From positions 1 through 64,000 of the forward strand of contig CANEVH010000011.1 of assembly GCA_947442105.1 (NCBI GenBank): 64,000 bases of DNA. Direction: 5' to 3'. This DNA is from Comamonadaceae bacterium (GTDB lineage Bacteria > Pseudomonadota > Gammaproteobacteria > Burkholderiales > Burkholderiaceae_C). A program made the translations under genes and the position numbers. Positions 29,036 to 38,846 of this stretch are shown here, piece by piece (within the stretch, counting starts at the first letter, position 1; every line of letters begins with the position of its first letter). Under the pieces are notes generated by a model. That model was not told the DNA's origin. It searched no databases and saw only the letters and a list, made by a program, of their open reading frames with translations.

Positions 29036-29353
29036 TTACTTGGCCTTTAAGCACTCGCTCATGAAAGTTTTGCGCTCTTCGCCCTTGAGCTCTTTGGTCT
29101 TGGCGTCGGCGTTGCAGGTCTTCATCTTGTTTTGCTGTGGCGTTCCCGACGTAGCAGCAGAGGCTGCATCGGCGACCTTGGCGCTCAGGCACTCGCTCAT
29201 GAACTTTTTGCGCTCTTCGCCTTTAAGTTCTTTCGTCTTGGCGTCGGCGTTGCAGCTGCCCATCTTGTTTTGCTGGTCGGTGGCGGCGTGGGCGCTGCCC
29301 ATTGCCATCGCCAAGCCCAGGCCCAAAGAAATCAATACAAAAACTCGCTTCAT
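29036..29353 (-). CDS. psiF: PsiF-repeat secreted protein
   Basis: A 105-aa exported protein with a cleavable signal peptide (MKRVFVLISLGLGLAMAMGSAHA). The mature part is two copies of the PsiF repeat: QNKMGSCNADAKTKELKGEER then a second near-identical QNKMKTCNADAKTKELKG, each ending KxFMSECL. Each repeat has two cysteines. PsiF was found as phosphate-starvation inducible in E. coli; its function is unknown. The start ATG 29353 gives the signal peptide; the longer ORF does not. A terminator follows. Confidence 0.9.
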   Translation of the reverse strand: MKRVFVLISLGLGLAMAMGSAHAATDQQNKMGSCNADAKTKELKGEERKKFMSECLSAKVADAASAATSGTPQQNKMKTCNADAKTKELKGEERKTFMSECLKAK

Positions 29354-29559
29354 ATATCCCCCATGGAAAAAAATGAGCCTTGCCCCAGTGGGCCGGCCCG
29401 CGCACAGACTATTCCGCGCGCTGGCGCAAGCATACAAGGTGCCAGTGAACGCTCGTTCACCAAAGCTTGCGGGACCGCGTCGCCAAGTCCCCTGTCGCCC
29501 TACCGCCGCCCAACGCCGTCCGCCGCCGTGCACCAGGGGCCACCGTAAAATCGCGCCCC

Positions 29560-31245
29560 ATGCTTTCTGTCAAAACCGAACTCCTCCACGCGCTGGCCAC
29601 CGCCCTCGAAACCCTGATGCCCGGCGCGGGCGCCAAAGCCGCTTTGGAGTCACCCAAGGTCGCCGCCCATGGCGACTTTGCCACCACCGCCGCCATGCAG
29701 TTGGCCAAGCCCCTGCAACGCAACCCGCGCCAAGTGGCCGAGCAATTGATTCAGGCCCTGCAGGCGCAAAGCGCGGTATCGCAATGGGTGGACGCTCTGG
29801 AAATTGCAGGTCCCGGTTTTATCAACATCCGCCTCAAGCCCGCAGCCAAGCAAGAAGTGGTGCGCGAGGTGTTGGCCGCAGGCGCCCAGTTTGGGCAACA
29901 AGCCTCCAACGGCCAGCAGTTGCTGGTGGAATTTGTCTCGGCCAACCCCACCGGCCCGCTGCACGTGGGCCACGCCCGCCAGGCGGCGCTGGGCGACGCC
30001 ATTTGCAATTTGTACGCCGCGCAAGGCTGGCAGGTCTACCGCGAGTTTTATTACAACGACGCCGGAGTACAAATCAACACCCTGGCCACCAGCACCCAGT
30101 TGCGCGCCCAGGGCGTGCAGCCCGGCGACCCGCTGTGGCCCGAGGCCTCGTACGCCGGCGACTACATCGCCGACATCGCCGCCGACTTTTTGGCTGGCAA
30201 AACCGTGGCGGCTGACGACCGCAGCTATACCGCCAGCGGCGACGTGAATGACCTGGACGGCATGCGCGAATTTGCCGTGGCCTATTTGCGCCGCGAGCAA
30301 GACCTGGACTTGCAGGCCTTTGCCCTGAAATTTGACAACTACTACCTGGAAAGCAGCCTCTACACCAGCGGCCGCGTGGACGCCGCCGTAGATGCCCTGG
30401 TGGCAGCGGGCAAAACCTTTGAAAAAGACGGCGCGCTGTGGCTGCGCTCCACCGACTACGGCGACGACAAAGACCGCGTCATGAAAAAAGGCGACGGCAG
30501 CTACACCTACTTTGTGCCCGACGTGGCCTACCACCTGGCCAAGTGGGAGCGCGGCTTTAGCAAGGTCGTCAACATCCAGGGCACCGACCACCACGGCACG
30601 ATTGCACGCGTGCGCGCCGGGCTGCAAGCGGCGTCCGAATTTCACCACCTGGGCATTCCGGTGGGCTACCCCGACTATGTGTTGCACACCATGGTGCGGG
30701 TGATGCGCGGCGGCGTGGAGGTCAAAATCTCCAAGCGCGCGGGCAGCTACGTCACCCTGCGCGACCTGGTGGAGTGGACCAGCAAGGACGCGGTGCGGTT
30801 TTTCTTGCTCTCGCGCAAGCCCGACACCGAATACACCTTTGACGTGGATCTGGCCGTGGCCAAAAACAACGACAACCCGGTGTACTACGTGCAATATGCC
30901 CACGCGCGCATTTGCTCGGTGCTGGCGGCCTGGGGCGGCGAGCGGGAGACGCTGGGCGGCGTGGACTTGTCGCCCTTGACGAGCCCGCAAGCGCAAGCGC
31001 TCATGCTGCTGCTGGCCAAGTACCCCGAGATGCTGACGGCCGCCGCCCACGACTTTGCGCCGCACGATGTGACTTTTTACCTGCGTGAGCTGGCCGCCTG
31101 CTACCACAGCTATTACGACGCCGAGCGCATTTTGGTGGACGACCTGGCGGTCAAGCTGGCGCGTCTGGCCCTGGTGGCTGCCACGGCGCAGGTGCTGCAC
31201 AATGGCCTGGCGGTGCTGGGCGTGAGCGCGCCGTCAAAGATGTAA
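29560..31245 (+). CDS. argS: Arginyl-tRNA synthetase
   Basis: Charges tRNA-Arg. The 561-aa class I synthetase has the N-terminal tRNA-binding domain, the HIGH-type motif HVGHARQA near residue 135, the KMSKS-like [11 protein letters not shown] near 392, and the C-terminal anticodon domain with [11 protein letters not shown] and [18 protein letters not shown]. Start ATG 29560 gives [14 protein letters not shown]-protein gene follows 16 nt later and dsbA after that, probably one operon. The large opposite-strand ORF here is a codon-bias shadow. Confidence 0.96.
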   Translation: MLSVKTELLHALATALETLMPGAGAKAALESPKVAAHGDFATTAAMQLAKPLQRNPRQVAEQLIQALQAQSAVSQWVDALEIAGPGFINIRLKPAAKQEVVREVLAAGAQFGQQASNGQQLLVEFVSANPTGPLHVGHARQAALGDAICNLYAAQGWQVYREFYYNDAGVQINTLATSTQLRAQGVQPGDPLWPEASYAGDYIADIAADFLAGKTVAADDRSYTASGDVNDLDGMREFAVAYLRREQDLDLQAFALKFDNYYLESSLYTSGRVDAAVDALVAAGKTFEKDGALWLRSTDYGDDKDRVMKKGDGSYTYFVPDVAYHLAKWERGFSKVVNIQGTDHHGTIARVRAGLQAASEFHHLGIPVGYPDYVLHTMVRVMRGGVEVKISKRAGSYVTLRDLVEWTSKDAVRFFLLSRKPDTEYTFDVDLAVAKNNDNPVYYVQYAHARICSVLAAWGGERETLGGVDLSPLTSPQAQALMLLLAKYPEMLTAAAHDFAPHDVTFYLRELAACYHSYYDAERILVDDLAVKLARLALVAATAQVLHNGLAVLGVSAPSKM

Positions 31246-31261
31246 TGCACAGGGGAACACA

Positions 31262-31888
31262 ATGAACAATCAGCGCGGCGGTACGATTTTGGGCTTTGTT
31301 TTGGGCTTGGTGGTCGGCCTGGGCATAGCGCTGGGGGTGGCGGTTTACGTCACCAAGGTGCCGCTGCCCTTTATGAGCAAGGGCGTGACCCGTGGCGCCG
31401 ACCAAAGCGATGCGGAAAGCAAAAAGAACAAAGACTGGGACCCCAATGCGCTTTTGAACGGCAAACCGGCGGCCAAAGCTTTGCCCCCGCAGGCAAGCGC
31501 TTCAGAAGCAGCGCCCGCAGTGAGCAACACCCCACCGACGGCAACGGCGCCCGAGCCCCGTGCCTTACCCAAGGCCGAAGACAAGGCCGCCGCCAGCCCC
31601 GACCCGCTGGGGGCGCTGGCCAAAGCCAAGGCCGCCGCTGCCGAGGCGCCCCAGGTGTCTTACTTCGTGCAAGTGGGCGCCTTTCGCGTTTCCGACGATG
31701 CGCAAGCGCAGCGCGCCAAGCTCGCCTTGGCGGGCGTGGAAGCCAAAGTGACCGAGCGCGAACAAGGCGGCCAGCCCCTGTTTCGGGTGCGCGTGGGTCC
31801 GTTTGAGAAGGTGGACGAGGCCGAACGCGCCAAAGACAAGTTAGACAAGGCGGGCATTGACACCGCTTTGGTCAAGGTACAGCGCTAA
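31262..31888 (+). CDS. SPOR-domain protein (FtsN-like)
   Basis: A 208-aa inner-membrane protein with one N-terminal transmembrane helix (GTILGFVLGLVVGLGIALGVAVYV), an Ala/Pro-rich periplasmic linker and a C-terminal SPOR domain at about 133-205 (YFVQVGAFRVSDDAQAQRAKL, FRVRVGPFEKVDEAERAKDKL). SPOR domains bind denuded glycan strands at the septum, so a divisome role is likely. It starts 16 nt after argS and precedes dsbA by 37 nt. Confidence 0.9.
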   Translation: MNNQRGGTILGFVLGLVVGLGIALGVAVYVTKVPLPFMSKGVTRGADQSDAESKKNKDWDPNALLNGKPAAKALPPQASASEAAPAVSNTPPTATAPEPRALPKAEDKAAASPDPLGALAKAKAAAAEAPQVSYFVQVGAFRVSDDAQAQRAKLALAGVEAKVTEREQGGQPLFRVRVGPFEKVDEAERAKDKLDKAGIDTALVKVQR

Positions 31889-31925
31889 GGCGCCCCCCCG
31901 TTTTTCATCTTTTTTTGGAGTTGGT

Positions 31926-32639
31926 ATGACGCTCAAACGCCGTGAATTTTCCCAAGCCGCGATCGCCCTGGTCGCTGGTTTTGGCACCTTAGCCCAGGCC
32001 CAGGCGCAAAAACCCGTGGCAGGCACCGACTACGCCGTGCTGGAGACGCCCGCCAGCGTGGACGCCCCGGCGGGCAAGATCGAAGTGGTCGAATTTTTTT
32101 GGTACAGCTGCCCCCATTGCAACGCCTTTGAACCCACGCTGAGCGCCTGGGTCAAACAGCTGCCTAAGGACGTAGCGTTCCGGCGCGTGCCAATTGCCTT
32201 CAACGCCAGCTTTGTGCCCCAGCAGCGCCTGTACTACACGCTCGAAGCCATGGGTTTATTGGAAAAGCTGCACACCAAGGTGTTTGCCGCCATCCACGTG
32301 GACAAGCTCAAACTCGCCACCGGCGAGGCGATTGTGGAATGGGTGGGCAAAAACGGCGTGGACGCCACCAAATTCCAGGCCGAATACAACTCCTTTGGCG
32401 TGGTCACCAAAACCCAGCGCGCCTCCCAGTTGCAAAACGCCTACAAGGTAGAAGGCGTGCCCGCCCTGGGCGTGGCCGGCCGGTACTACACCGACGGCAG
32501 TATGGCAAAGAGCATGGAGCGCGCCTTGCAGGTGGTGGACAGCTTGGTCGCCGACCTGCGTCCCGCAGCGGCCAAATCGGCAGCTCCCAAGCCCGCACCG
32601 TCCAAAGCTGCACCTGCTAAAGCGGATAAAAAGGCCTAA
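31926..32639 (+). CDS. dsbA: Thiol:disulfide interchange protein DsbA
   Basis: Periplasmic oxidase that introduces disulfides. The 237-aa protein has a signal peptide (residues 1-27) and a thioredoxin fold with the active site CPHC in FFWYSCPHCNAFEP near residue 63 and a cis-Pro loop VEGVPALGVAGRY. The Lys/Ala/Pro-rich C-terminal tail is an extension. ATG 31926 is preceded by GGAG; the ORF's earlier start overlaps the SPOR gene. DsbA is re-oxidised by DsbB, not seen here. Confidence 0.94.
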   Translation: MTLKRREFSQAAIALVAGFGTLAQAQAQKPVAGTDYAVLETPASVDAPAGKIEVVEFFWYSCPHCNAFEPTLSAWVKQLPKDVAFRRVPIAFNASFVPQQRLYYTLEAMGLLEKLHTKVFAAIHVDKLKLATGEAIVEWVGKNGVDATKFQAEYNSFGVVTKTQRASQLQNAYKVEGVPALGVAGRYYTDGSMAKSMERALQVVDSLVADLRPAAAKSAAPKPAPSKAAPAKADKKA

Positions 32640-32640
32640 G

Positions 32641-32674
32641 GTTCATGAGGGCGCGCGCTCTCTTGATCATGAAC
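32641..32674. repeat. Inverted repeat GTTCATGA-N18-TCATGAAC
   Basis: Perfect 8-bp arms separated by 18 bp, directly after the dsbA stop. No T-run follows. The arm sequence and the 18-bp spacing match the palindromic element at 51116, although the centre differs. The rest of the 217-bp gap before lptA shows only a possible -10 (TACAAT at 32814) and nothing else I can name. Confidence 0.5.
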
Positions 32675-32856
32675 ATTTATTCACCTTGGTGATGAAAGTG
32701 CTTTCACCCTAAGTTCGGGCTACAGGCCGCAGTGCCCACACGGGGCGCAAGCGAGCCCAAAACCGGCCCCCGGCACTGCGGCACCTTGGCGAACCCAGGC
32801 CCAAGTGCCATGGCTACAATGCGCCGAATGTGCCCATCAGCAAGTTTCGTGCCTTT

Positions 32857-33450
32857 ATGAAAATCGTTTCCATCGCCCTGCTAGTGGCCTGCACCGTGCT
32901 CGCCCTCCCTGCGCGGGCTGAAAAGGCTGATCGCAACAAACCCATGAACGTAGAGGCCGATGTGTTGCGCTACGACGATGTGCGGCAAATCACCCTGTTT
33001 ACCGGCCGCGTGGTGCTGACCAAAGGCAGCATCACCATCCGCGGCGCCAAGCTTGAGGTGCGCCAAGACCCCGAGGGCTACCAGTTCGGCACGGTGAGCG
33101 GCAGCGCAGCAGAACCCGCCTTTTTCCGCCAAAAGCGCGATGGACTGGACGAATACATCGAAGGCCAGGGCGACACCCTGGTGTACAACGGCAAGGCCGA
33201 CACGGTGCGCTTTGAGAAAAACGCGCTGCTGCGCCGCTACCGGGGCGCGGTGCTGGCCGACGAGGTGAGCGGCGCCTTGATCGTCTACGAAAACCTGACC
33301 GATAAGTTCAGCGTGGACGGCAGCACGCCCGGCGCGGCGGACGCTCCCAAAGGCCGGGTGCGCGCCACGCTCACGCCCAAACCGGAAACCGCTGCCAGCA
33401 CCCCAAGTGCACCCCGCAGCCCCGCCACACCGGAAAGCAAGCCGCAATGA
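32857..33450 (+). CDS. lptA: Lipopolysaccharide transport periplasmic protein LptA
   Basis: Periplasmic bridge protein that carries LPS from LptC to LptD. The 197-aa protein has a signal peptide (residues 1-21, ending ARA) and an OstA-type beta-jellyroll: NVEADVLRYDDVRQITLFTGRVVLTKGSITIRGAKLEV. A Pro/Ser-rich tail follows. Start ATG 32857 is chosen for the signal peptide. The stop overlaps lptB by 4 nt. No lptC or kdsC lies upstream, where they usually are in this group. Confidence 0.92.
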   Translation: MKIVSIALLVACTVLALPARAEKADRNKPMNVEADVLRYDDVRQITLFTGRVVLTKGSITIRGAKLEVRQDPEGYQFGTVSGSAAEPAFFRQKRDGLDEYIEGQGDTLVYNGKADTVRFEKNALLRRYRGAVLADEVSGALIVYENLTDKFSVDGSTPGAADAPKGRVRATLTPKPETAASTPSAPRSPATPESKPQ

Positions 33451-34226
33451 ACGGCGGCGCAGCCACGCTGCCCCCGGCGACCGCCATCGGCGTGCTCGAA
33501 GCCCAGCATTTGCAGCGCGCCTACGGCAAGCGCCAGGTCGTGCGCGATGTGTCGCTTGCAGTGCGCACCGGCGAGGTGGTGGGACTGCTTGGCCCCAACG
33601 GCGCGGGCAAAACCACCTCTTTCTACATGCTGGTGGGCTTGCTACGCGCCAGCGCCGGCGAAATCACCATTGACGGCCAGCACATAGAACACATGCCCAT
33701 CCACCGCCGCGCGCGCTTGGGGCTCGGCTACCTGCCACAAGAAGCGTCGATTTTTCGCAAGCTCAACGTGGAAGAGAACGTGCGCGCGGTCCTGGAACTG
33801 CAACTCGGCCCAGACGGCAAACCGCTGTCCAGCACCGCCATCGAAGCGCGCCTGATCGCCTTGCTGCAAGACCTGCGGGTCGAGCATTTGCGCCTCTCGC
33901 CCGCGCTGGCGCTCTCCGGTGGGGAGCGACGCCGGGTAGAAATCGCCCGCGCTCTGGCCACGCAGCCGCGCTTTATCTTGCTCGACGAGCCTTTTGCCGG
34001 CATCGACCCGATTGCCGTCATTGAGATCCAGCGCATCATCACCTTCCTGAAAAACCGCAACATCGGCGTGCTGATCACCGACCACAACGTGCGCGAGACC
34101 CTGGGCATTTGTGACCACGCCTACATCATCAGCGAAGGCCGCGTCTTGGCGCAAGGCACCCCGTCCGAGATAGTCCACAACGCCGAAGTGCGCCGTGTGT
34201 ATCTCGGCGAGAACTTCAAGATGTAG
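33447..34226 (+). CDS. lptB: LPS export ABC transporter ATP-binding protein LptB
   Basis: Cytoplasmic ATPase that powers LPS extraction with LptF/G. The 259-aa ABC protein has Walker A GPNGAGKTTSFYMLVG, the Q-loop YLPQEASIFRKL (the LptB-specific form), signature LSGGERRRVEIARAL, Walker B FILLDEPFAGIDP and switch His in ITDHNVRETL. The start overlaps the lptA stop (ATGA). rpoN follows after 6 bp, the common order in proteobacteria. Confidence 0.97.
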   Translation: MNGGAATLPPATAIGVLEAQHLQRAYGKRQVVRDVSLAVRTGEVVGLLGPNGAGKTTSFYMLVGLLRASAGEITIDGQHIEHMPIHRRARLGLGYLPQEASIFRKLNVEENVRAVLELQLGPDGKPLSSTAIEARLIALLQDLRVEHLRLSPALALSGGERRRVEIARALATQPRFILLDEPFAGIDPIAVIEIQRIITFLKNRNIGVLITDHNVRETLGICDHAYIISEGRVLAQGTPSEIVHNAEVRRVYLGENFKM

Positions 34227-34232
34227 ACCGTT

Positions 34233-35834
34233 ATGCGGCAAGGCCTATCCCTTCGCGTTTCGCAGCACCTGGCGCTCACGCCGCAGTTGCAGCAGTCGAT
34301 CCGGCTGTTGCAGCTCTCTACGCTGGAGCTGAGCCAAGAGATTGAGCAAATGCTCGAAGCCAATCCGTTTTTGGAGATGGACCACGAGGCGGCTGAGCGC
34401 GAGCAGTTTGGGCTGGCGCAGGCAGACATGCCGGTGAGCGAAGGCGACCGCATTAGCGAATACGCGCCCAGCGCCCCGAGCGACTTCACCAGCAGCGCCA
34501 CCGACACCGTCAAAGACCAGGACGCCACGCCACTGAGCGCCGAGCCCGGCGAGGACGGCGTGAGCTGGGAGGGCGACGGCACCACCGAAACCACGCCCGA
34601 CGATGGCGAATGGGGCGGGGACGCCAAGGCGCGCAGCAACAACCTGGGCGACGAGGAAGACAAAGACGCCACCGAGCTGGCGCGCGTACAGGAGTCGCTG
34701 CAAGCCCATTTGCTGCGCCAGGCGCTGCGCTTGCGCCTGAGCGATACCGACAGTGCGGCGCTGCGCTTTTTGATTGAGTCGCTGAGCGACGACGGCTACC
34801 TGGAAGACCCGCTGGAGTCGCTGGCGCAAAGCCTGGCCGGTGACGACCTGGCACACATCGAAGACCTGGTGCACCACTTCACCGTGGCGCTGGGCCTGCT
34901 GCACAGCCTGGAGCCAGTGGGCGTGGGTGCCCGCGACCTGGGCGAATGCCTGCGCCTGCAAGTGCGCGCGCTTCTGGCCGATTTGGAAACGGATGCGCCC
35001 GAAACTGACCTCGACCAGGACGTACTAGAAGTGGCGCTGCGCATCTGCCAGCAGCCCATGGACCTGCTAGCGCGACGCGACATCAAGCGCCTGGTGTTGC
35101 TGGGCGTAGGCAGCGACGCGCTGGTGCGCGAGGCGATTGCGCTGATTGCGCGCCTGGAACCCAAGCCAGGGCGGCGCTTTGTGGACGTGGAGCGCAACAT
35201 CGTGGTGCCCGATGTGCTGGTCAGCGCCCTGCACAAGGCGGGGGCCACGCCGAAGTTTCGGGTGCAGCTCAACCCCGATGTGATGCCGCGCCTGCGGGTG
35301 CACGACGTCTACGCCAATGTGCTGCGCAACCACAAAGCCAGCTCCAGCCACGCGGGCTTGCAGCAGCGCCTGCAAGAGGCGCGCTGGTTTATCAAAAATA
35401 TCCAGCAGCGCTTTGACACCATATTGCGCGTCAGCACGGCGGTGGTGGAGCGGCAAAAAAGCTTTTTCACCCACGGAGAGCTGGCCATGCGCCCGCTGGT
35501 GCTGCGCGAGATTGCAGAAGAACTCGGCCTGCACGAGTCCACCATCAGCCGCGTGACCACCGCCAAGTACATGGCCACGCCCTTTGGCACTTTTGAGCTG
35601 AAGTACTTTTTTGGCTCGGGCCTGGACACTGAGTCGGGCGGCAGCGCGTCCAGCACCGCAGTGCGCGCCATCATCAAGCAATTCATTGCCGCCGAGAGCC
35701 CAAAAAAGCCCTTGAGCGACAACCAGCTGTCCGAAATGTTGAAAGAGCAAGGCATCGAATGCGCCCGCCGCACCGTGGCCAAGTACCGCGAGGGGCTGAA
35801 AATTGCCCCGGCGAGTTTGCGCAAAGCGCTTTGA
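34233..35834 (+). CDS. rpoN: RNA polymerase sigma-54 factor
   Basis: Alternative sigma factor for enhancer-dependent promoters such as nitrogen-regulated ones. The 533-aa protein has the Gln/Leu-rich activator-binding region I (LTPQLQQSIRLLQLSTLELSQEI), an acidic region II, the core-binding domain (LEPVGVGARDLGECL), the HTH (MRPLVLREIAEELGLHESTISRVT) and the RpoN box ARRTVAKYRE near the C-terminus. It follows lptB by 6 bp. The usual downstream hpf-ptsN genes are absent. Confidence 0.97.
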   Translation: MRQGLSLRVSQHLALTPQLQQSIRLLQLSTLELSQEIEQMLEANPFLEMDHEAAEREQFGLAQADMPVSEGDRISEYAPSAPSDFTSSATDTVKDQDATPLSAEPGEDGVSWEGDGTTETTPDDGEWGGDAKARSNNLGDEEDKDATELARVQESLQAHLLRQALRLRLSDTDSAALRFLIESLSDDGYLEDPLESLAQSLAGDDLAHIEDLVHHFTVALGLLHSLEPVGVGARDLGECLRLQVRALLADLETDAPETDLDQDVLEVALRICQQPMDLLARRDIKRLVLLGVGSDALVREAIALIARLEPKPGRRFVDVERNIVVPDVLVSALHKAGATPKFRVQLNPDVMPRLRVHDVYANVLRNHKASSSHAGLQQRLQEARWFIKNIQQRFDTILRVSTAVVERQKSFFTHGELAMRPLVLREIAEELGLHESTISRVTTAKYMATPFGTFELKYFFGSGLDTESGGSASSTAVRAIIKQFIAAESPKKPLSDNQLSEMLKEQGIECARRTVAKYREGLKIAPASLRKAL

Positions 35835-35844
35835 AAGACCTCCC

Positions 35845-37185
35845 TTGAACCAACTCCAACTCTTCCTCCCCTGCGCAGCCGGGGTGGAAGACTACCTGGC
35901 CCCCGAGATATTGCAGATCACCGGCCTGCCGCCGGGCTGCATCACCAAGCAGCGCGGCGGCGTGGCGGTGCGCACGTCCTTGAGCGACGCGATGCGCCTG
36001 AACCTGTACTGCCGCCTGGCGCAGCGCGTGCTGGTGCTGGTGTTGTACACCGAGTACCGATCAGAGGCCGACCTCTACCGCGCTGCCATGGCGGTGGAGT
36101 GGGAGCGTTGGTTCACGCCGCGCCAGAGCATCAAGATCGAGGTCACCGCGCAGCACAGTCCGCTCACCAGCCTGAACTTTGCCGCGCTCAAGGTCAAAGA
36201 CGCGGTGTGCGACCGCTTTCGCGAGACCTCGGGCGGCGTGCGCCCGGATGTGAATACGCAATGGCCCGATGTGCGCATTTACGCCCACCTGACCACCGAC
36301 GCCTGCTCGCTCTACATCGACACCTCGGGCGAGCCACTGTTCAAGCGCGGCTGGCGCGAGGACAAGGGCGACGCGCCCCTGAAAGAAACCCTGGCTGCGG
36401 CCATGATTGCCGCCAGCGGCTGGGCCTCGGGCGACGACGACCTGCTACCGCTGTACGACCCCTGCTGCGGCAGCGGCACGGTGGTGATTGAGGCGGCGCA
36501 GATCGCCTGCAATATTGCAGCCGGCTCCTTGCGCCGCTTTGCCTTTGAGAAGTTTGTGCCCTTTCGCGCCCCAGAGTGGACTGCGATGAAAAAGGACGCT
36601 GCCGAGGCGGTGGTCAAACCCGAACCCGGCCAAGCGGCGCTGATTTATGCTAGCGATGTGTCCTTTCGCATGGTTGACTTTGCGCAGCGCAACGCCCAAC
36701 GTGCCGGGGTGGCCGATGTGATCGACTTTCGGGGCGGCGACGCCTTGCAGCGCATGCCGCCGATTGACGCCGCAATCACCGGCGGTGGCGTGATGATCTT
36801 GAACCCGCCCTACGGCGAGCGTATTGAAGTCGGCGGCGTGGCCGGTGCCGGACGGCGCCAGGACGCACCTTCGCGTGACCGGCGCGACGACGACGCACAA
36901 CAAGCCCGCTTTGGTGCGCGCGAACTGGCGCACACCGAAGACGGCGGCGAATTCTTCAGCCAACTGGCCAGCCACTGGAAGAAAAACTTCAGCGGCTGGA
37001 GCGCCTGGGTGCTCACGCCCGACCTGAAGCTGCCGGGCAAGATGCGCCTGAAAGAATCGCGCCGCGTGCCGATGTGGAACGGCCCCATCGAATGCCGCCT
37101 GTTCAAGTTCGACATGGTGGCCGGGCGCATGGCCAAAGAAGCAGCAGCGGCCAAAGCGGCTGGCGCTCCAACCGCCGGCGACTGA
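35845..37185 (+). CDS. THUMP-domain rRNA guanine-N2 methyltransferase (RlmL N-terminal type)
   Basis: A 446-aa SAM-dependent RNA methylase. Residues 45-160 form the THUMP RNA-binding domain; the Rossmann methylase follows with PLYDPCCGSGTVVIEAA near residue 205 and catalytic MILNPPYGER near 315. This corresponds to the N-terminal half of E. coli RlmL (23S rRNA m2G2445); no RlmK half is fused. A TTG start at 35845 is inferred because similarity starts there (NQLQLFLPCAAGVED). An Arg/Asp-rich insert after NPPYGER is longer than usual. Confidence 0.88.
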   Translation: MNQLQLFLPCAAGVEDYLAPEILQITGLPPGCITKQRGGVAVRTSLSDAMRLNLYCRLAQRVLVLVLYTEYRSEADLYRAAMAVEWERWFTPRQSIKIEVTAQHSPLTSLNFAALKVKDAVCDRFRETSGGVRPDVNTQWPDVRIYAHLTTDACSLYIDTSGEPLFKRGWREDKGDAPLKETLAAAMIAASGWASGDDDLLPLYDPCCGSGTVVIEAAQIACNIAAGSLRRFAFEKFVPFRAPEWTAMKKDAAEAVVKPEPGQAALIYASDVSFRMVDFAQRNAQRAGVADVIDFRGGDALQRMPPIDAAITGGGVMILNPPYGERIEVGGVAGAGRRQDAPSRDRRDDDAQQARFGARELAHTEDGGEFFSQLASHWKKNFSGWSAWVLTPDLKLPGKMRLKESRRVPMWNGPIECRLFKFDMVAGRMAKEAAAAKAAGAPTAGD

Positions 37186-37201
37186 GCGCAGCGCTAAGCC
37201 C

Positions 37202-37648
37202 GTGCCTCCGATCTCAAAACCCGCGCAGCCTGCCTGCGTGGTGATAGACACCAACATCGTGCTCGACCTGTTCGTGTTCCAAGACCCGGCCACGTTGGCC
37301 CTGAACCAAGCCTTGACCGCCGCCCTCACCCTAGGCCAGCCGCGCTGGCTGGCCACTGCCGCGATGCGTGAGGAGCTAGCGCGGGTACTTTGCTACCCGC
37401 AGGTCCTCAAACGCATGGCGTTTTACGTGCGCAGCGCGCCTGAGGTGCTGGGGCACTTTGACCGCCTCTCGCACACCGTGGACGTGGCACCCAAAGCCAG
37501 CGTGACGTGCAAAGACCCGGACGACCAAAAGTTCATCGACCTGGCCGTGGCGCACGGCGCGGCGCTACTGAGCAAGGACCGGGCGGTGTTGTGCATGGGC
37601 AAGCGGATGGCTTTGCTAGGCGTGCCGTTTGTGGGCACTGCGTGGTAG
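37202..37648 (+). CDS. PIN-domain putative toxin (COG1569 type)
   Basis: A 148-aa PIN nuclease: VVIDTNIVLDLFVF supplies the first Asp, REELARVL a glutamate, CKDPDDQKFIDLAVAHGAALLSKDRAVL the remaining acidic residues. This is the pattern of the PIN family annotated as putative toxin component. No antitoxin-like ORF is next to it, so it is solitary or an RNA-processing nuclease. The GTG start at 37202 has no good ribosome site; a GTG at 37238 is possible. Confidence 0.78.
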   Translation: MPPISKPAQPACVVIDTNIVLDLFVFQDPATLALNQALTAALTLGQPRWLATAAMREELARVLCYPQVLKRMAFYVRSAPEVLGHFDRLSHTVDVAPKASVTCKDPDDQKFIDLAVAHGAALLSKDRAVLCMGKRMALLGVPFVGTAW

Positions 37649-38051
37649 TCGGCGCCGAGGGCTTAACGCTGACGCCATCGCTACCGCTTCCCTTGCTTTG
37701 CGGCCCCTTCTTGGATTGCATGGTGAAGAATGAGCGCGGCTTGCTCTATTGCGCGCGGCTGTGGTTTGGGCGCCTTGTACGCGGCGTTCTTGTCTTTGGC
37801 TTTGCTGCCTGGCCTGACGCGGTGGTGCTTGCGGGCTCAGAATTGCGTCATTAACGCATCTGCTCGCTTTGAAGCCTTTGCAGATCGCGCGAGGCGCGCT
37901 CCGTGCTCGCAGCTGGCAGGCGGCTCGCCATTGGTGGGGCGGCTCGTTCGGCATCGTCTGCCACACTGCGCGTGCGCATGCGGTGACGATGGGAATGAAT
38001 CCAGGCGGCACTTGGCCCGCGAGGACCCAGGCCCAGACCAAGACCGTCTGA
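37649..38051. other. Gene-poor spacer, no supported gene
   Basis: About 400 bp between the PIN gene and the carnitine operon. Open frames exist (for example plus-strand from 37730), but they are Arg/Ala/Cys-rich, lack family features and overlap the enoyl-CoA hydratase gene. I see no terminator with a T-run, tRNA or repeat. Confidence 0.6.
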
Positions 38052-38846
38052 CTAGCACCCGGTCCAGCGCGGCGGTCTTTTTTCGGAAAAAGCCAGTGGG
38101 CCTTCTGCCGCGTCTTGCGAGCGCAGCATGGCGCGGTAGGTGGGTAAATCGCCGTGGCGCAGCGTTTGGTACGCCACCTCTAGGGTTTGGCCCTCGGTGG
38201 CACGGACTATCTCTTTGACTGCGGCCACGGCCAGGGGCGCGCACTGCACGATGTGCTGCGCCAGCGCCTGCGCAGCAGCCATCAGGTCAACGGGCGCCAC
38301 CACCTGGTTGACCAGACCCCAGCTTTTGGCCTCCGATGCGCCCATGCGGCGCCCGGTGAGCAGCAGCTCCATGGCCACCGCGCGCGGCAGGCGCTGGGGT
38401 AGGCGCAGCAGGCCGCCGGAGTCGGCCACCATGCCGAGTTTGACTTCGGGCAGCGCAAATTCGGCCGCTTCGCTGGCCACCATCAAATCAGCCGCCAGCG
38501 CCAGCTCAAAACCGCCGCCCATGGCCAGGCCGTTGACGGCTGCAATGACCGGCTTGTCCAGGCTGAAGAATTCGGTAAGGCCGCCAAAGCCGCCAGGGCC
38601 GTGGTCGGCGTCTATGGCCTCGCCCTCGGTGGCGCCGGTCAGGTCCCACCCGGCAGAGAAAAAGCGCCCGGTGCCGGTCAGGATGGCCACGCGCAGCGCC
38701 GGGTCGTCTTGCAATTGGGCAAAGGCAGCGTACAGGGCGTGGCTGGTGGCGACGTTGATGGCGTTGGCCTTGGGCCGGTCCAGGGTGATGGTGAGCACGC
38801 CGCCTTCGGCGTGGGTGCGAACCGCAGCGGGGGTGGCGTCAGACAT
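38052..38846 (-). CDS. Enoyl-CoA hydratase/isomerase (crotonobetainyl-CoA hydratase-like)
   Basis: A 264-aa crotonase-fold enzyme. The oxyanion-hole motifs are RFFSAGWDL near 62 and [17 protein letters not shown] near 115; [19 protein letters not shown] holds the catalytic glutamate position of the CaiD type. CaiD hydrates crotonobetainyl-CoA to carnitinyl-CoA. The C-terminus [11 protein letters not shown] is also CaiD-like. It is the last gene of the operon, overlapping the CoA-ligase gene by 8 nt. The context with carnitine dehydrogenase supports the role; other short enoyl-CoAs remain possible. Confidence 0.85.
   Translation of the reverse strand: MSDATPAAVRTHAEGGVLTITLDRPKANAINVATSHALYAAFAQLQDDPALRVAILTGTGRFFSAGWDLTGATEGEAIDADHGPGGFGGLTEFFSLDKPVIAAVNGLAMGGGFELALAADLMVASEAAEFALPEVKLGMVADSGGLLRLPQRLPRAVAMELLLTGRRMGASEAKSWGLVNQVVAPVDLMAAAQALAQHIVQCAPLAVAAVKEIVRATEGQTLEVAYQTLRHGDLPTYRAMLRSQDAAEGPLAFSEKRPPRWTGC

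Noticed and set aside
29650-31200. 516-aa minus-strand ORF
   Set aside because: It lies entirely opposite argS, is rich in His, Gly, Val and Gln from codon-bias mirroring, and has no family motif.
37730-38218. 162-aa plus-strand ORF after the PIN gene
   Set aside because: Cys/Arg/Ala-rich, overlaps the enoyl-CoA hydratase gene and has no family-like segment; treated as noncoding.
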